Shown here piece after piece: positions 42,726 to 51,163 of a stretch of 64,000 nucleotides of DNA (its first letter is position 1; each line of letters begins with the position of its first letter). The notes under the pieces are model-generated. The model had not been told where the DNA came from. It made no database searches and saw only the letters and a list, made by a program, of their open reading frames with translations. Position numbers and translations under genes: made by a program. This DNA comes from Bacillota bacterium (GTDB lineage: Bacteria; Bacillota; Clostridia; Christensenellales; SZUA-584), in contig JAEYPS010000032.1 in NCBI GenBank assembly GCA_023410475.1, positions 333,606-397,605 of the forward strand. The letters run 5' to 3'.

Positions 42726-43478
42726 ATTAAACTGAAAAAAACGATTTTAGCGCTTGTCGCAGCAGGGCTTCTGATTAGCACTATCAAAACAGGCTCAGAG
42801 GTTGCCGAAGAAGCGCAGACCGTTCAGATTACAGAAAGCACGAACATAAAAACGGTTCAGATTACTGAAAAACTTAATACAAAAACGGCTCCGGTTTTTA
42901 CTCCGGAACCAAGCATCATTGATATGCCGGAATGCCTTGCCGATATCGGGAACGAAGAGACGATCATGATTGCGCCGATATTAAAAGCACACATACCGCT
43001 GAAACTATCCTCGATGCACATGTCGCAGACGCCGGTCATACAACCTGAAAACGAGACAAAAACACCGGAGACACACGAACAGGAAATTGCCAATGAAGAG
43101 CAAGACGAAATCGAAGAGGAGACGGAAACTGAGCGTGAATACACGGACAGGGAAAAAGAGATGATCGCGTATGTGGTTTACGCGGAGGCTCGCGGAGAAA
43201 GATTTGAAGGAAAGGTAGCGGTCGCACAGGTCGTTATCAACCGGTTTGAAAGCGGCAGGTTCGGCAAGTCGGTAAAAAAGGTAGTATACGCGAGAAGCCA
43301 GTTTGCTGTCAGCAAGCGATACAACAAATCCTGTATGGATGCCGTAGAGCATGCTATAGAGAACAGGCCGCATCCAGAAAATATGTACTATTTTCAGGTA
43401 AGCAAGAGAAAAAAATGGCGCAATTTCGTTTACTACCGCAGAATAGGCAACCACAGTTTCTATTGCAGCAAAAAATAA
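42726..43478 (+). CDS. SleB-type cell-wall hydrolase with apparent ATT start
   Basis: About 250 residues. The C-terminal ~115 residues are a Hydrolase_2/SleB domain: IAYVVYAEARGERFEGKVAVAQVVINRFESG with the catalytic Glu in EARGE, ending FYCSKK. A Glu/Thr-rich linker (QEIANEEQDEIEEETETERE) precedes it. The frame extends upstream to a signal-peptide-like KLKKTILALVAAGLLIS right after GGGAGGAG (42712-42719). An in-frame TAA at 42720-42722 means initiation must be at ATT 42726 or CTG 42732; the first ATG is at 42924 and would lose the export signal. Lytic role at the wall or spore cortex is inferred. Confidence 0.8.
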   Translation: MKLKKTILALVAAGLLISTIKTGSEVAEEAQTVQITESTNIKTVQITEKLNTKTAPVFTPEPSIIDMPECLADIGNEETIMIAPILKAHIPLKLSSMHMSQTPVIQPENETKTPETHEQEIANEEQDEIEEETETEREYTDREKEMIAYVVYAEARGERFEGKVAVAQVVINRFESGRFGKSVKKVVYARSQFAVSKRYNKSCMDAVEHAIENRPHPENMYYFQVSKRKKWRNFVYYRRIGNHSFYCSKK

Positions 43479-43495
43479 CACAAGGCATACAAACA

Positions 43496-43521
43496 GCGTT
43501 CCTTAACAGGGGCGCTTTTTG
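43496..43521 (+). terminator. terminator after the SleB-like gene
   Basis: AGCGTTCC (43496-43503) / GGGGCGCT (43510-43517) with two G:T pairs, then T run. Confidence 0.7.
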
Positions 43522-43567
43522 TATGGGTGCAAAAATGCCTTATCGAACTTATAAAAGTTTTATTAAA

Positions 43568-44173
43568 TTAAGCCGAATGGCTAAACGAGCTTAAATCGAC
43601 GATGTTTTGACCCAAAGCGCCGATTACCGCTTCATCATGCGTCACAAAAACGACCGTCTTGGCGGTCTTGACAAAAAGTTCTTCAAACAGCGCAAGCATA
43701 TCTTCCTGCAGCTTAGCGTCAAACCCTTTGAAAGGCTCGTCAAGAAGATATATGTCCCCGGGGTAACAGTAAGAGCGAGCCATTGCGACTCTGCGCTTCA
43801 TGCCTCCCGAAAGCTTTTCCGGGGGTTTGTCTTCGCTTCCCGAAAGCGCAACTGCGCTTATCATGCCGCTCACGATACCGTTCATCGTGTTTTTATCCAT
43901 AACGTCTTTTAAAACGAACTCTATGTTTTCCCTCGCGCTGCGCCACGGAAGAAGCCTGTCCTCCTGAAACATAAACGATACGCTTTGGGGCACGCCCGTT
44001 ACCGTGCCTTCATAATCGCTGTCGAGCCCCGCGAGTATGCGAAGAAGCGTCGTCTTGCCGCAGCCCGACGGGCCGGACAAAACCGTTGTCTGATTAAACG
44101 GTATAGAGAGATTCAAATCTGAAAATACCGTCTGCCCGGAAAATTTCTTTGTAAGCGACTTAATGTGTATCAT
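43568..44173 (-). CDS. ABC transporter ATP-binding protein (SsuB/TauB type)
   Basis: 201 residues, shorter than the ~250 usual for this subfamily, with the C-terminal end trimmed. All ATPase motifs are intact: Walker A GPSGCGKTT, Q-loop MFQEDRLLPWRSA, signature LSGGMKRRVAMA, Walker B IYLLDEPFKGFD, His switch FVTHDEA. The RLLPW block is typical of nitrate/sulfonate/taurine and thiamine-precursor importers. Overlaps the permease gene by four bases. The substrate cannot be told from the sequence. Confidence 0.9.
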   Translation of the reverse strand: MIHIKSLTKKFSGQTVFSDLNLSIPFNQTTVLSGPSGCGKTTLLRILAGLDSDYEGTVTGVPQSVSFMFQEDRLLPWRSARENIEFVLKDVMDKNTMNGIVSGMISAVALSGSEDKPPEKLSGGMKRRVAMARSYCYPGDIYLLDEPFKGFDAKLQEDMLALFEELFVKTAKTVVFVTHDEAVIGALGQNIVDLSSFSHSA

Positions 44174-44928
44174 ATGCTGTGGCCTCCCGGAAGGTAGCGT
44201 TTAAGGCCTTTTTCGACTATGAGGCTTATGATTATTATGGTTATGGTCCAGGCAAAGAGACCAGGAGTATCAAGGTAAAGCTTTGTGGCGTAAAGGTTAT
44301 ATCCCATGGAATATCTGGGGCTCGAAAGCACCTCGGCCGCCACTACCGATTTCCATGAGAAGCCAAGGCATACGGACAATGCGGAATAAACGTGGGGCAG
44401 CACCGACGGTATGCTGATTCCGGTTATAACGCGGCTGTGCTTTACCTTAAAGACGGACGCCATTTCGAGCAATTCTCTGTCCACGGATTTGATGCCTGCC
44501 AGCGTATTGGCGTAGAAGATGGGGAAACAAAGCAATACACAAGAGAATACCGGAACGAAGGACGCGCTGAACCATACGAGCGCGAGCACGATTATAGAGA
44601 TAACGGGCGTGGACTTTATTGCCGCCACAGCCGGACGCAGCAGCGCTTCCAGCGCCGCCCAGCGCGATGCGAGGTATGCCAGCGCTATTCCGAGCACGAA
44701 AGATATCACCAGCCCAAAGATCACACGGTAAAACGTGAAGGCTACGCTGAGCCAAAACCCGCTCGTTGTTACAAGCGAGGCAAGGGACGTGAACGTCTGC
44801 GCCGGCGAGGGTATGTAAAGAGGCTGGTCTGCGATCATTGCGGCCGCCTGCCACAAAGCAAGCCAGAACAATATTACAAGCGCCGCCCTCAACATTCTTT
44901 TCAATGTGCGCTGCTTATCTGTAAGCAT
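44170..44928 (-). CDS. ABC transporter permease (SsuC/TauC type)
   Basis: 252 residues with about six membrane helices and the EAA loop (LLEMASVFKVKHSRVITGISIPSVLPHVYSAL region) that contacts the ATPase. ATG at 44928 with AGGGG upstream. N-terminal helix LVILFWLALWQAAAMI. Partner of the ATPase at 43568. No periplasmic-type binding protein gene is adjacent, so the substrate receptor must be encoded elsewhere. Confidence 0.9.
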   Translation of the reverse strand: MLTDKQRTLKRMLRAALVILFWLALWQAAAMIADQPLYIPSPAQTFTSLASLVTTSGFWLSVAFTFYRVIFGLVISFVLGIALAYLASRWAALEALLRPAVAAIKSTPVISIIVLALVWFSASFVPVFSCVLLCFPIFYANTLAGIKSVDRELLEMASVFKVKHSRVITGISIPSVLPHVYSALSVCLGFSWKSVVAAEVLSSPRYSMGYNLYATKLYLDTPGLFAWTITIIIISLIVEKGLKRYLPGGHSI

Positions 44929-44954
44929 CAAATTACCCCTGAAGCTTTTTTTAA

Positions 44955-44983
44955 ATTATACCATAACGCCTCCCGTATGTATA
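44955..44983 (-). promoter_or_regulatory. promoter of the ABC transporter pair
   Basis: Reverse strand TATACA (44978-44983), 17-base spacer, TATAAT (44955-44960). Confidence 0.6.
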
Positions 44984-45011
44984 TTTGCGGACACAACGAA
45001 TGCTAAAGTAT

Positions 45012-45040
45012 TTGAATGAAGCGAGCTTTTGCAGTATTAT
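45012..45040 (+). promoter_or_regulatory. possible dnaE promoter
   Basis: TTGAAT (45012-45017), 17-base spacer, TATTAT (45035-45040). Would give a very short leader, since the ATG is at 45056. Confidence 0.45.
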
Positions 45041-45055
45041 ATATACGGAGGATAT

Positions 45056-48000
45056 ATGGATTTCACACATCTTCATGTTCATACCGAATACAGCCTTCTC
45101 GACGGTACATCGAGGATTGGCGAGCTTATTGAGCGCGCAAAGCAGCAGGGCATGCACAGCATAGCCATAACAGACCACGGCGTAATGTACGGCGCCGCGG
45201 ACTTTTATAAAAAGGCGGCGGAGGAGGGTATAAAGCCCATAATCGGCTGCGAGGTCTACGTCGCTCCCGGCAGCCTTGCGGACAAGACAAAGGAAATGAA
45301 GGAATACTCCCATCTTGTGCTGCTCGCCAAGGACAACGCGGGTTATAAAAACCTGATGAGGCTGTCTTCCATTGGGTTTACACAGGGGTTTTACCACAAG
45401 CCTCGTATAGATTACGACGTGCTCGAAGCGCACAGCGACGGTCTCGTATGCCTTTCGGCATGCCTTGCGGGAGATATACCGCGCCTTGTAATGAGCGGTG
45501 ACATAAACGGTGCTGACAAGCTTGCTTTAAGGCTGCGCGGCATGTTCGGCGGCGATTTTTATCTCGAGCTTCAGGACCATTTCCTGCCCGAGCAAAAGCA
45601 GGTGAACGCGGCGCTCATAGACATGGGCAAGAGGCTTTCGATACCGCTCGCGGCTACAAACGACGTTCACTACACATTAAAGGCCGACGCCGAGGCGCAG
45701 GATGTGCTGCTTTGCATTCAGACTCGGACATTCGTCGAGGACGAGAACAGGATGAAATTCGGCACGGACGAGTTTTACCTTAAGAGCGCGGAAGAGATGG
45801 AGTCGCTGTTCAGGCACGTACCCGAAGCGATAAAGAATACAAACGATATTGCAAAAAAATGCGGCGTAAGGATGGACTTCAGCTCTATTCACCTTCCCGT
45901 ATTCGATACTCCGAATGATGCAAACCACGCTGAGTACTTAAAGAGCGTATGCTTTGAAGGGCTCGCGAAACGATATGAGACCGTAACGGACGAATTGAAG
46001 AAACGCCTCGAGTATGAGCTTAAAGTAATAGACAACATGGGCTTTACCGATTACTTCCTTATCGTATGGGATTTCATAAAGTACGCGAGGGACAACGGCA
46101 TTACGGTAGGTCCGGGCAGGGGCAGCGCCGCGGGCAGCCTCGCCGCGTATGTCCTTCGAATAACGGATATTGACCCTATAGAATATAAGCTGCTCTTTGA
46201 AAGGTTCCTCAACCCCGAGAGAATAAGCATGCCGGATATCGATATAGACTTTTGCATAGAACGCAGGCAGGAGGTCATAGACTACGTCGTTAAAAAATAC
46301 GGCGAAGACAGGGTGGCGCAGATAATAACGTTCGGAACGCTTGGCGCCAAGCAGGTGATAAGAGACGTCGCTCGCGCGCAGAAGCTGCCTCTGGCCGACG
46401 CTGACAGGATAGCGAAGATGGTGCCGTTCGCGCTGAAGATGACTATAAAGCGCGCCATGCAGGAAAACACAAGGCTGATGATGGAGTATACCACGAAGCC
46501 CGAGATAAAAAAGCTGCTCGACACAGCGATGAAGCTTGAGGGAATACCGCGTCACGCGTCCACGCACGCAGCCGGAGTCGTTATATCAAACCTTCCGATA
46601 ACGGAATACGTTCCGCTTCAGATAAACCCGAGGGACGCAAGCGTTATAACGCAGTTCCCAATGACGACGCTCGAAAACTTGGGGCTTCTCAAAATGGACT
46701 TTTTGGGGCTCAGGAACCTCACCGTTATACGCCACGCCGTGGAGACTATAAAGCAGACGAAGGGTGTAGATATTGATATCGAGAACATGAAGTTCGACGA
46801 CTCCGGCGTATTTGAGCTCATAGCGTCGGGAGACACGGACGGCATATTCCAGCTCGAGAGCGCGGGAATGCGAAGCCTTATGCAGCGTCTGAAGCCTACG
46901 AACCTCGGCGACATCATGGTAGGCATATCGCTGTTTCGCCCGGGGCCGATGGAGTCGATACCAAAGTACCTTGAATCAAAGGACAACCCGAAAAGCGTCT
47001 CTTACGCACACCCGATACTCGAGAGCATACTTCGCGAGACGTACGGCTGCATGGTCTATCAGGAGCAGGTCATGGAGATAGTGCGCTCTCTTGCGGGGTA
47101 TTCGCTCGGCAGAAGCGACCTCGTGCGACGCGCGATGGCTAAAAAGAAAAAAGACGTCATGGAAAAAGAACGCCGTATATTCATACACGGCGATAAAGAA
47201 AGCGGCGTCGAGGGCGCGGTAAAGCGGGGCGTGCCCGCAGCAGTCGCCGAGCGCATATTCGACCAGATGATGGACTTCGCCGAGTACGCATTCAATAAAT
47301 CGCACGCGTGCGCGTACGCCGCTATAGCTTACTATACGGCATATCTTAAACGGTATTATAAGGCCGAATACTTCACGGCGCTGCTGAACAGCTTTATCGG
47401 CACGGCCGACAAGATATCGGCTTATATACAATACTGCGCGGGCGCGGGCATAAAATTGCTTCCGCCCGACATAAACAAGTCGCAGTTCCTGTTCTCAGTG
47501 GAGAACGGAGCGATACGCTTCGGGTTCGCCGCAATACGTGACGTGGGAAGGGCCGCCGAGGAAATAGTAAAAGAGAGACAGAACGGACAGTACAGGAGCT
47601 TCAGGGAGTTCATAAACAGGACGGTAGATTTCACAAATAAAAAGATGCTCGAAGGTTTCATACTCGCGGGATGCTTCGACAGCCTAGGCCTTAAGCGCTC
47701 GCAGCTCGCGGCGGTGAGCGACAGGGTCTTAAAATCGGCGCAGGACGCAAAGAAGAGGAACGTCGGCGGGCAAGTGTCGCTGTTCGACGGGTCATCGCTC
47801 GAGGCGGTCGATTCCGACGACTATCCCGACACGGCCGAATACGACAACGACAAGCTGCTCACTATGGAAAAGATTGCGACGGGCGTATACCTTTCGGGGC
47901 ATCCGCTCGACAGGTATAAACAGCAGCTTGAAAAACGCGACGTAAACATATACAAGATACTGTCCGCCACAGAAGACGCGAGTATCGCCAGATACTTCGA

Positions 48001-48493
48001 GTCGAGAGTCGTCGAGCTTATCGGCATAATCGGAGGTATAAGGCGGCGCTCCACAAAACTCAAGCAGATGATGGCCAACGCCTACCTTGAGGACCTTTAT
48101 GGCATCATAGAGCTTATCATATTCCCGAGCGTATACCAGAAGTGCGAGCTGCTATTAATAGACGACACTATCGTCAGAGTCACGGGAAAGGTTGACATCC
48201 GCGAGGAAGAAGCGCCTCAGATACTCGTTGAAAGCATATTGCCGTATGAGCAGGAGGACGAGAAGTACAGCGGCAAAAAGCTCTATGTTCGCATTCCGAA
48301 AGACATGGGCGGGGATACCGGAAGGCTGAGGCGCATACTCAAAACGTCGCCGGGCAGCGACAGCGTTACGGTGATGGTTGAAAAGACGGGCGAGAAAATA
48401 AAGACTGGCAACGGTCTTAAAGTGGCGCTTACGGGCTCGCTTGTAAACAACCTTGTAGCAACGTTCGGCAGCGAGAATGTAGTTATTAAATGA
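45056..48493 (+). CDS. dnaE: DNA polymerase III alpha subunit (DnaE)
   Basis: Replicative-type C-family polymerase. 1145 residues from the ATG at 45056, which follows CGGAGG. PHP domain begins FTHLHVHTEYSLLDG; finger/palm motifs include VGPGRGSAAGSLAAYVL, PDIDIDFCIERR with the catalytic aspartates, and HASTHAAGVVIS. C-terminal OB-fold tau-binding part ends near TGNGLKVALTGSL. This is the DnaE lineage without the proofreading exonuclease, used in lagging-strand or general synthesis beside PolC in Gram-positives. Codon use is like the neighbours. Confidence 0.97.
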   Translation: MDFTHLHVHTEYSLLDGTSRIGELIERAKQQGMHSIAITDHGVMYGAADFYKKAAEEGIKPIIGCEVYVAPGSLADKTKEMKEYSHLVLLAKDNAGYKNLMRLSSIGFTQGFYHKPRIDYDVLEAHSDGLVCLSACLAGDIPRLVMSGDINGADKLALRLRGMFGGDFYLELQDHFLPEQKQVNAALIDMGKRLSIPLAATNDVHYTLKADAEAQDVLLCIQTRTFVEDENRMKFGTDEFYLKSAEEMESLFRHVPEAIKNTNDIAKKCGVRMDFSSIHLPVFDTPNDANHAEYLKSVCFEGLAKRYETVTDELKKRLEYELKVIDNMGFTDYFLIVWDFIKYARDNGITVGPGRGSAAGSLAAYVLRITDIDPIEYKLLFERFLNPERISMPDIDIDFCIERRQEVIDYVVKKYGEDRVAQIITFGTLGAKQVIRDVARAQKLPLADADRIAKMVPFALKMTIKRAMQENTRLMMEYTTKPEIKKLLDTAMKLEGIPRHASTHAAGVVISNLPITEYVPLQINPRDASVITQFPMTTLENLGLLKMDFLGLRNLTVIRHAVETIKQTKGVDIDIENMKFDDSGVFELIASGDTDGIFQLESAGMRSLMQRLKPTNLGDIMVGISLFRPGPMESIPKYLESKDNPKSVSYAHPILESILRETYGCMVYQEQVMEIVRSLAGYSLGRSDLVRRAMAKKKKDVMEKERRIFIHGDKESGVEGAVKRGVPAAVAERIFDQMMDFAEYAFNKSHACAYAAIAYYTAYLKRYYKAEYFTALLNSFIGTADKISAYIQYCAGAGIKLLPPDINKSQFLFSVENGAIRFGFAAIRDVGRAAEEIVKERQNGQYRSFREFINRTVDFTNKKMLEGFILAGCFDSLGLKRSQLAAVSDRVLKSAQDAKKRNVGGQVSLFDGSSLEAVDSDDYPDTAEYDNDKLLTMEKIATGVYLSGHPLDRYKQQLEKRDVNIYKILSATEDASIARYFESRVVELIGIIGGIRRRSTKLKQMMANAYLEDLYGIIELIIFPSVYQKCELLLIDDTIVRVTGKVDIREEEAPQILVESILPYEQEDEKYSGKKLYVRIPKDMGGDTGRLRRILKTSPGSDSVTVMVEKTGEKIKTGNGLKVALTGSLVNNLVATFGSENVVIK

Positions 48494-48503
48494 CGCGCTT
48501 CTA

Positions 48504-48532
48504 TTGAAGAGACGCGATTATTATGTTACTAT
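48504..48532 (+). promoter_or_regulatory. promoter of mtrB
   Basis: TTGAAG (48504-48509), 17-base spacer, TACTAT (48527-48532), about 28 bases before the ATG. Confidence 0.55.
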
Positions 48533-48560
48533 ATTACCAAATAATACTGGAGTGGTTTAT

Positions 48561-48797
48561 ATGGAAATATCCGATAACAATACAGCGCAGCAATATGTCG
48601 TCATAAAGGCGCTCAAAGACGGCGTTAATATCATCGGCATGACAAGAGGCAGAGACACAAAGTTCCATCATACCGAAAAACTCGACAGAGGCGAAGTTAT
48701 GATAGCGCAGTTCACGGAAAACACGTCGGCGATAAAGATCCGCGGCAGCGCCCAGATATATACGGCTCACGGCGTTGTAGTTGCCGGAGACGAATAG
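48561..48797 (+). CDS. mtrB: TRAP, tryptophan-sensing RNA-binding attenuation protein
   Basis: 78 residues, closely matching B. subtilis MtrB over the whole core (VVIKALKDGVNIIGMTRGRDTKFHH and EKLDRGEV, AQFTENTSAIKIRG). By alignment the tryptophan-contacting Thr28 and Thr33 and the RNA-contacting Lys40, Lys59 and Arg61 are conserved, so an 11-subunit ring that binds (G/U)AG repeats is expected. ATG at 48561 with GGAG upstream. No trp genes, anti-TRAP gene or target leader is in the window; it lies just after dnaE. Confidence 0.95.
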   Translation: MEISDNNTAQQYVVIKALKDGVNIIGMTRGRDTKFHHTEKLDRGEVMIAQFTENTSAIKIRGSAQIYTAHGVVVAGDE

Positions 48798-48814
48798 ATA
48801 AGGGAGGAGCGGCT

Positions 48815-49012
48815 ATGTGGATCGTGGTCGGTATGGCCAGCTCTAAAAATATCGCGGGCAGGATGCAAAAGGCGCTTGAAGCCGAAGGCATTCTAGTCAA
48901 GGTGAAAAATGTCTCGGGCAAGTTAAAGTGCGGCGACGACACGTTTGAGGTGCTTGTGCTTGAGTCCGAGTCGGATTCCGCAAGGGAGATCTTGCTTGAG
49001 AACGGTCTTTAG
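48815..49012 (+). CDS. small conserved protein (DUF2007-like), unknown
   Basis: 65 residues. Reads as a compact alpha-beta fold: WIVVGMASSKNIAGRMQKAL, EAEGILVKVKNV, then EVLVLESESDSAREILLENGL, similar in plan to small DUF2007-type proteins found near dnaE/pfkA in other clostridia. ATG with GGGAGG upstream, 17 bases after mtrB, so likely cotranscribed. Function unknown. Confidence 0.7.
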   Translation: MWIVVGMASSKNIAGRMQKALEAEGILVKVKNVSGKLKCGDDTFEVLVLESESDSAREILLENGL

Positions 49013-49035
49013 TCTGATTTGGGAGGCTTGATTAT

Positions 49036-49449
49036 ATGAAAAACGTCGAGTGCAGGATACGCGTAAGGTATTCCGAGGCAGGCAGGCAGGGCTACGCTCA
49101 TCACGCGAATTACTTCAACTGGTTCGACGAGGCTCTGGAGGCTCTCGTCAAGCAGTGCGGTATGAGCTATAAAGAGATTGAGGATCTTGGATATTTTCTC
49201 GCTCCCGTCACCGATAAGTGCAAGTATTACCATCCCGCAAGCTATAACGACGAGCTTACTATCCGACTTACCGTTACGGATATCAGCTCTATAAAAGTCA
49301 AGTTCGCCTATGAGATCATACGCGAAAAGGACGCGAAGCTCATAGCGACAGGGCAGTCGAGCCACGTGTTCGTAGACAAGAGCTTCAGGCCGCATTCGCT
49401 TAAAAAGGTCATCCCGGCGCTGTATGCTATCCTCGAAGATATGGGATAA
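49036..49449 (+). CDS. hotdog-fold acyl-CoA thioesterase-like protein (YbgC type), catalytic Asp missing
   Basis: 137 residues of the 4-hydroxybenzoyl-CoA thioesterase/YbgC family. The N-terminal block RYSEAGRQGYAHHANYFNWFDEA aligns to the family pattern RYxETDxxGxVHHANY; the usual catalytic Asp position is Gly here (A-G in place of T-D). The rest, including FAYEIIREKD and ATGQSSHVFVD, is normal. It may be inactive as a thioesterase or use another residue. GGGAGG precedes the ATG; grouped with mtrB and the 65-residue protein. Confidence 0.82.
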   Translation: MKNVECRIRVRYSEAGRQGYAHHANYFNWFDEALEALVKQCGMSYKEIEDLGYFLAPVTDKCKYYHPASYNDELTIRLTVTDISSIKVKFAYEIIREKDAKLIATGQSSHVFVDKSFRPHSLKKVIPALYAILEDMG

Positions 49450-49553
49450 CAACGCCAGGCAGCCGTCCGTTTTCGGGCGTTATTATTTTATGGGAATGAT
49501 TTAATTCAATGATGTTTTATTTTATACAAACACATCGATAAATTAATGCATGT

Positions 49554-50375
49554 CTATAATCCTGCCAGTAAAGCAAACAGCCAGTATATACCGAAACTTG
49601 CCGCATTAGATACGATACTGAACAACAGAAGCCTTTTTTTGCTGTAATAATTAATTTTAACAGTGTAGAACCAGAACTCAACTCCAGCAGAGAGTGCTTT
49701 AAGAAGAATGATCAGTGCCAAATAATAACTAAATATGAAGTTTACAAAGATAAGAATTAAAAGCATGCTAACAACCGTATTTGTTATGCAATTTATTATA
49801 ATGACAGGTGTGCTTTTTTTGAGCCTGAAAGCAAAAGATGTTAGCCATTTACTAGTAACGGATAGTATTAGAGTTAAAAGAAGCAAAATGCTTACAGGAA
49901 TAATAATAGTCAAATCTGGCTTCCATGTCGTTATATTTCCGGTTATAAGTGTATTATCATTAACCGAATATATATAACTGCTAAAATCGACTTCATCTCC
50001 CAAACCAATTTTAAAAAATCTCTTACTATAGAATCCAAAACCAATAAAGTTCGAATACACTTTCTCGCCGTTTTTTAGAGTAGCAACTATTTGAAAATCT
50101 TTAAACTTTCCATAGCTATTATAAAAGTAATAAATTTTTTCATTTGGTATCTTTGACTCGTACTCATTAAAACTTTGTGTTATTTGCGCGTAGTTGCCGT
50201 CTACATCATGCCCCCAAATTTCAACAGAGCTTAATCTCGTGTGATCATCTATAAGGATGTAATTATAGTACGGATAATTATCATATGCGCTTGGAACTGG
50301 CTCATCCGCCAGTACGGTAGCAGGTTTAATGAAAATAAGTATAACAATAACCAGAAAATTAAGAGCCTTCTTCAT
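49554..50375 (-). CDS. secreted-then-membrane protein of unknown function
   Basis: 273 residues from the ATG at 50375, which follows GGAGGG; an upstream in-frame start lacks a site. Signal peptide KALNFLVIVILIFIKPATVLA, then a ~140-residue extracytoplasmic region (TRLSSVEIWGHDVDGNYAQI), then four to five membrane helices with KRLLLFSIVSNAASFGIYWLF at the end. Much more AT-rich than its neighbours. No family recognised; a sensor-like topology can be noted but not more. Confidence 0.7.
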   Translation of the reverse strand: MKKALNFLVIVILIFIKPATVLADEPVPSAYDNYPYYNYILIDDHTRLSSVEIWGHDVDGNYAQITQSFNEYESKIPNEKIYYFYNSYGKFKDFQIVATLKNGEKVYSNFIGFGFYSKRFFKIGLGDEVDFSSYIYSVNDNTLITGNITTWKPDLTIIIPVSILLLLTLILSVTSKWLTSFAFRLKKSTPVIIINCITNTVVSMLLILIFVNFIFSYYLALIILLKALSAGVEFWFYTVKINYYSKKRLLLFSIVSNAASFGIYWLFALLAGL

Positions 50376-50540
50376 ATAAACCCTCCATAATATCAAAGAA
50401 AGACGCTTATAGAAGCTCAAAGCATCAGACACATTAACCCAAAGCATATAATAGCTACCATAATAAATTCTTAAGACTGGGTGTATATTTGTTATCTTAG
50501 CAAAGTATGCAATTTATTAATCCACTTATAATTAAACAAA

Positions 50541-51113
50541 TCATTTCTTAAGAGCTAATAAAACGTCGGCTATATTCTGCCCCAATGTCTTCATGGTATC
50601 TATGCCTTCCTCGTCTCCCTCGGCGTCTCCTATCGCCCTGGCGACTCCCTGGTTCCAGTAGCTTGAGCCTACGACTATACACTCGCTTATCGTAAACAGG
50701 TTGTTCATCTGGTTGAACGCATCAAGCGCACCGTTGCGCCTCGCTACCGCTATGCTCGCGCATACCTTTCCTTTAAGCAGCTTATACGGCCGAGAAACGT
50801 ATCCGACCCTGTCTATAAACGCTTTCATCTGAGCGGTGATGCCTCCGAAGTATACGGGCGAGCCGAGGATAAGCGCGTCGGCGTCCTTTATTTTATCAAT
50901 GCTTTCATTCACGATGTCGTCGCCGAAAGCGCACTTTGGCTTGCCGATCTTTCGGCACGCCTCACATGCCGTGCAGCCGTGGATGCTTCTGTCTCCCGCC
51001 TGAATTAGCTCGGTCTCTATTCCTCTCGACTCAAGCTCGCTCATAACCACTGACAGGAAAAATTGCGTGTTCCCGTTTTCTCTCGGGCTTCCGTTTACAA
51101 ATACCGCTTTCAT
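50541..51113 (-). CDS. iron-sulfur flavoprotein / NADPH-dependent FMN reductase family
   Basis: 190 residues with a flavodoxin-like fold: FMN phosphate loop GSPRENGNTQFFL, ILGSPVYFGGITAQMKAFIDR. The compact cysteine motif CTACEACRKIGKPKC (CX2CX2CX7C) is the [4Fe-4S] signature of iron-sulfur flavoproteins from anaerobes. Expected to move electrons between FMN and the cluster in the cytoplasm; physiological partners are unknown. AAAGGAG precedes the ATG. Lies 50 bases downstream of the HAD phosphatase gene. Confidence 0.9.
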   Translation of the reverse strand: MKAVFVNGSPRENGNTQFFLSVVMSELESRGIETELIQAGDRSIHGCTACEACRKIGKPKCAFGDDIVNESIDKIKDADALILGSPVYFGGITAQMKAFIDRVGYVSRPYKLLKGKVCASIAVARRNGALDAFNQMNNLFTISECIVVGSSYWNQGVARAIGDAEGDEEGIDTMKTLGQNIADVLLALKK

Positions 51114-51163
51114 ATAACAACTCCTTTAAATCTTTTTATATGTTTATTATCGAACCGACACTT

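Noticed and set aside
42924..43478. SleB-like protein starting at the first ATG
   Set aside because: It would lose the signal peptide and linker, and no ribosome site precedes it; the frame is open back to 42723 after a strong GGGAGGAG.
45056..48493. dnaE as PolC
   Set aside because: No exonuclease insertion in the PHP domain and length 1145 rather than ~1450; the order of motifs is that of DnaE.
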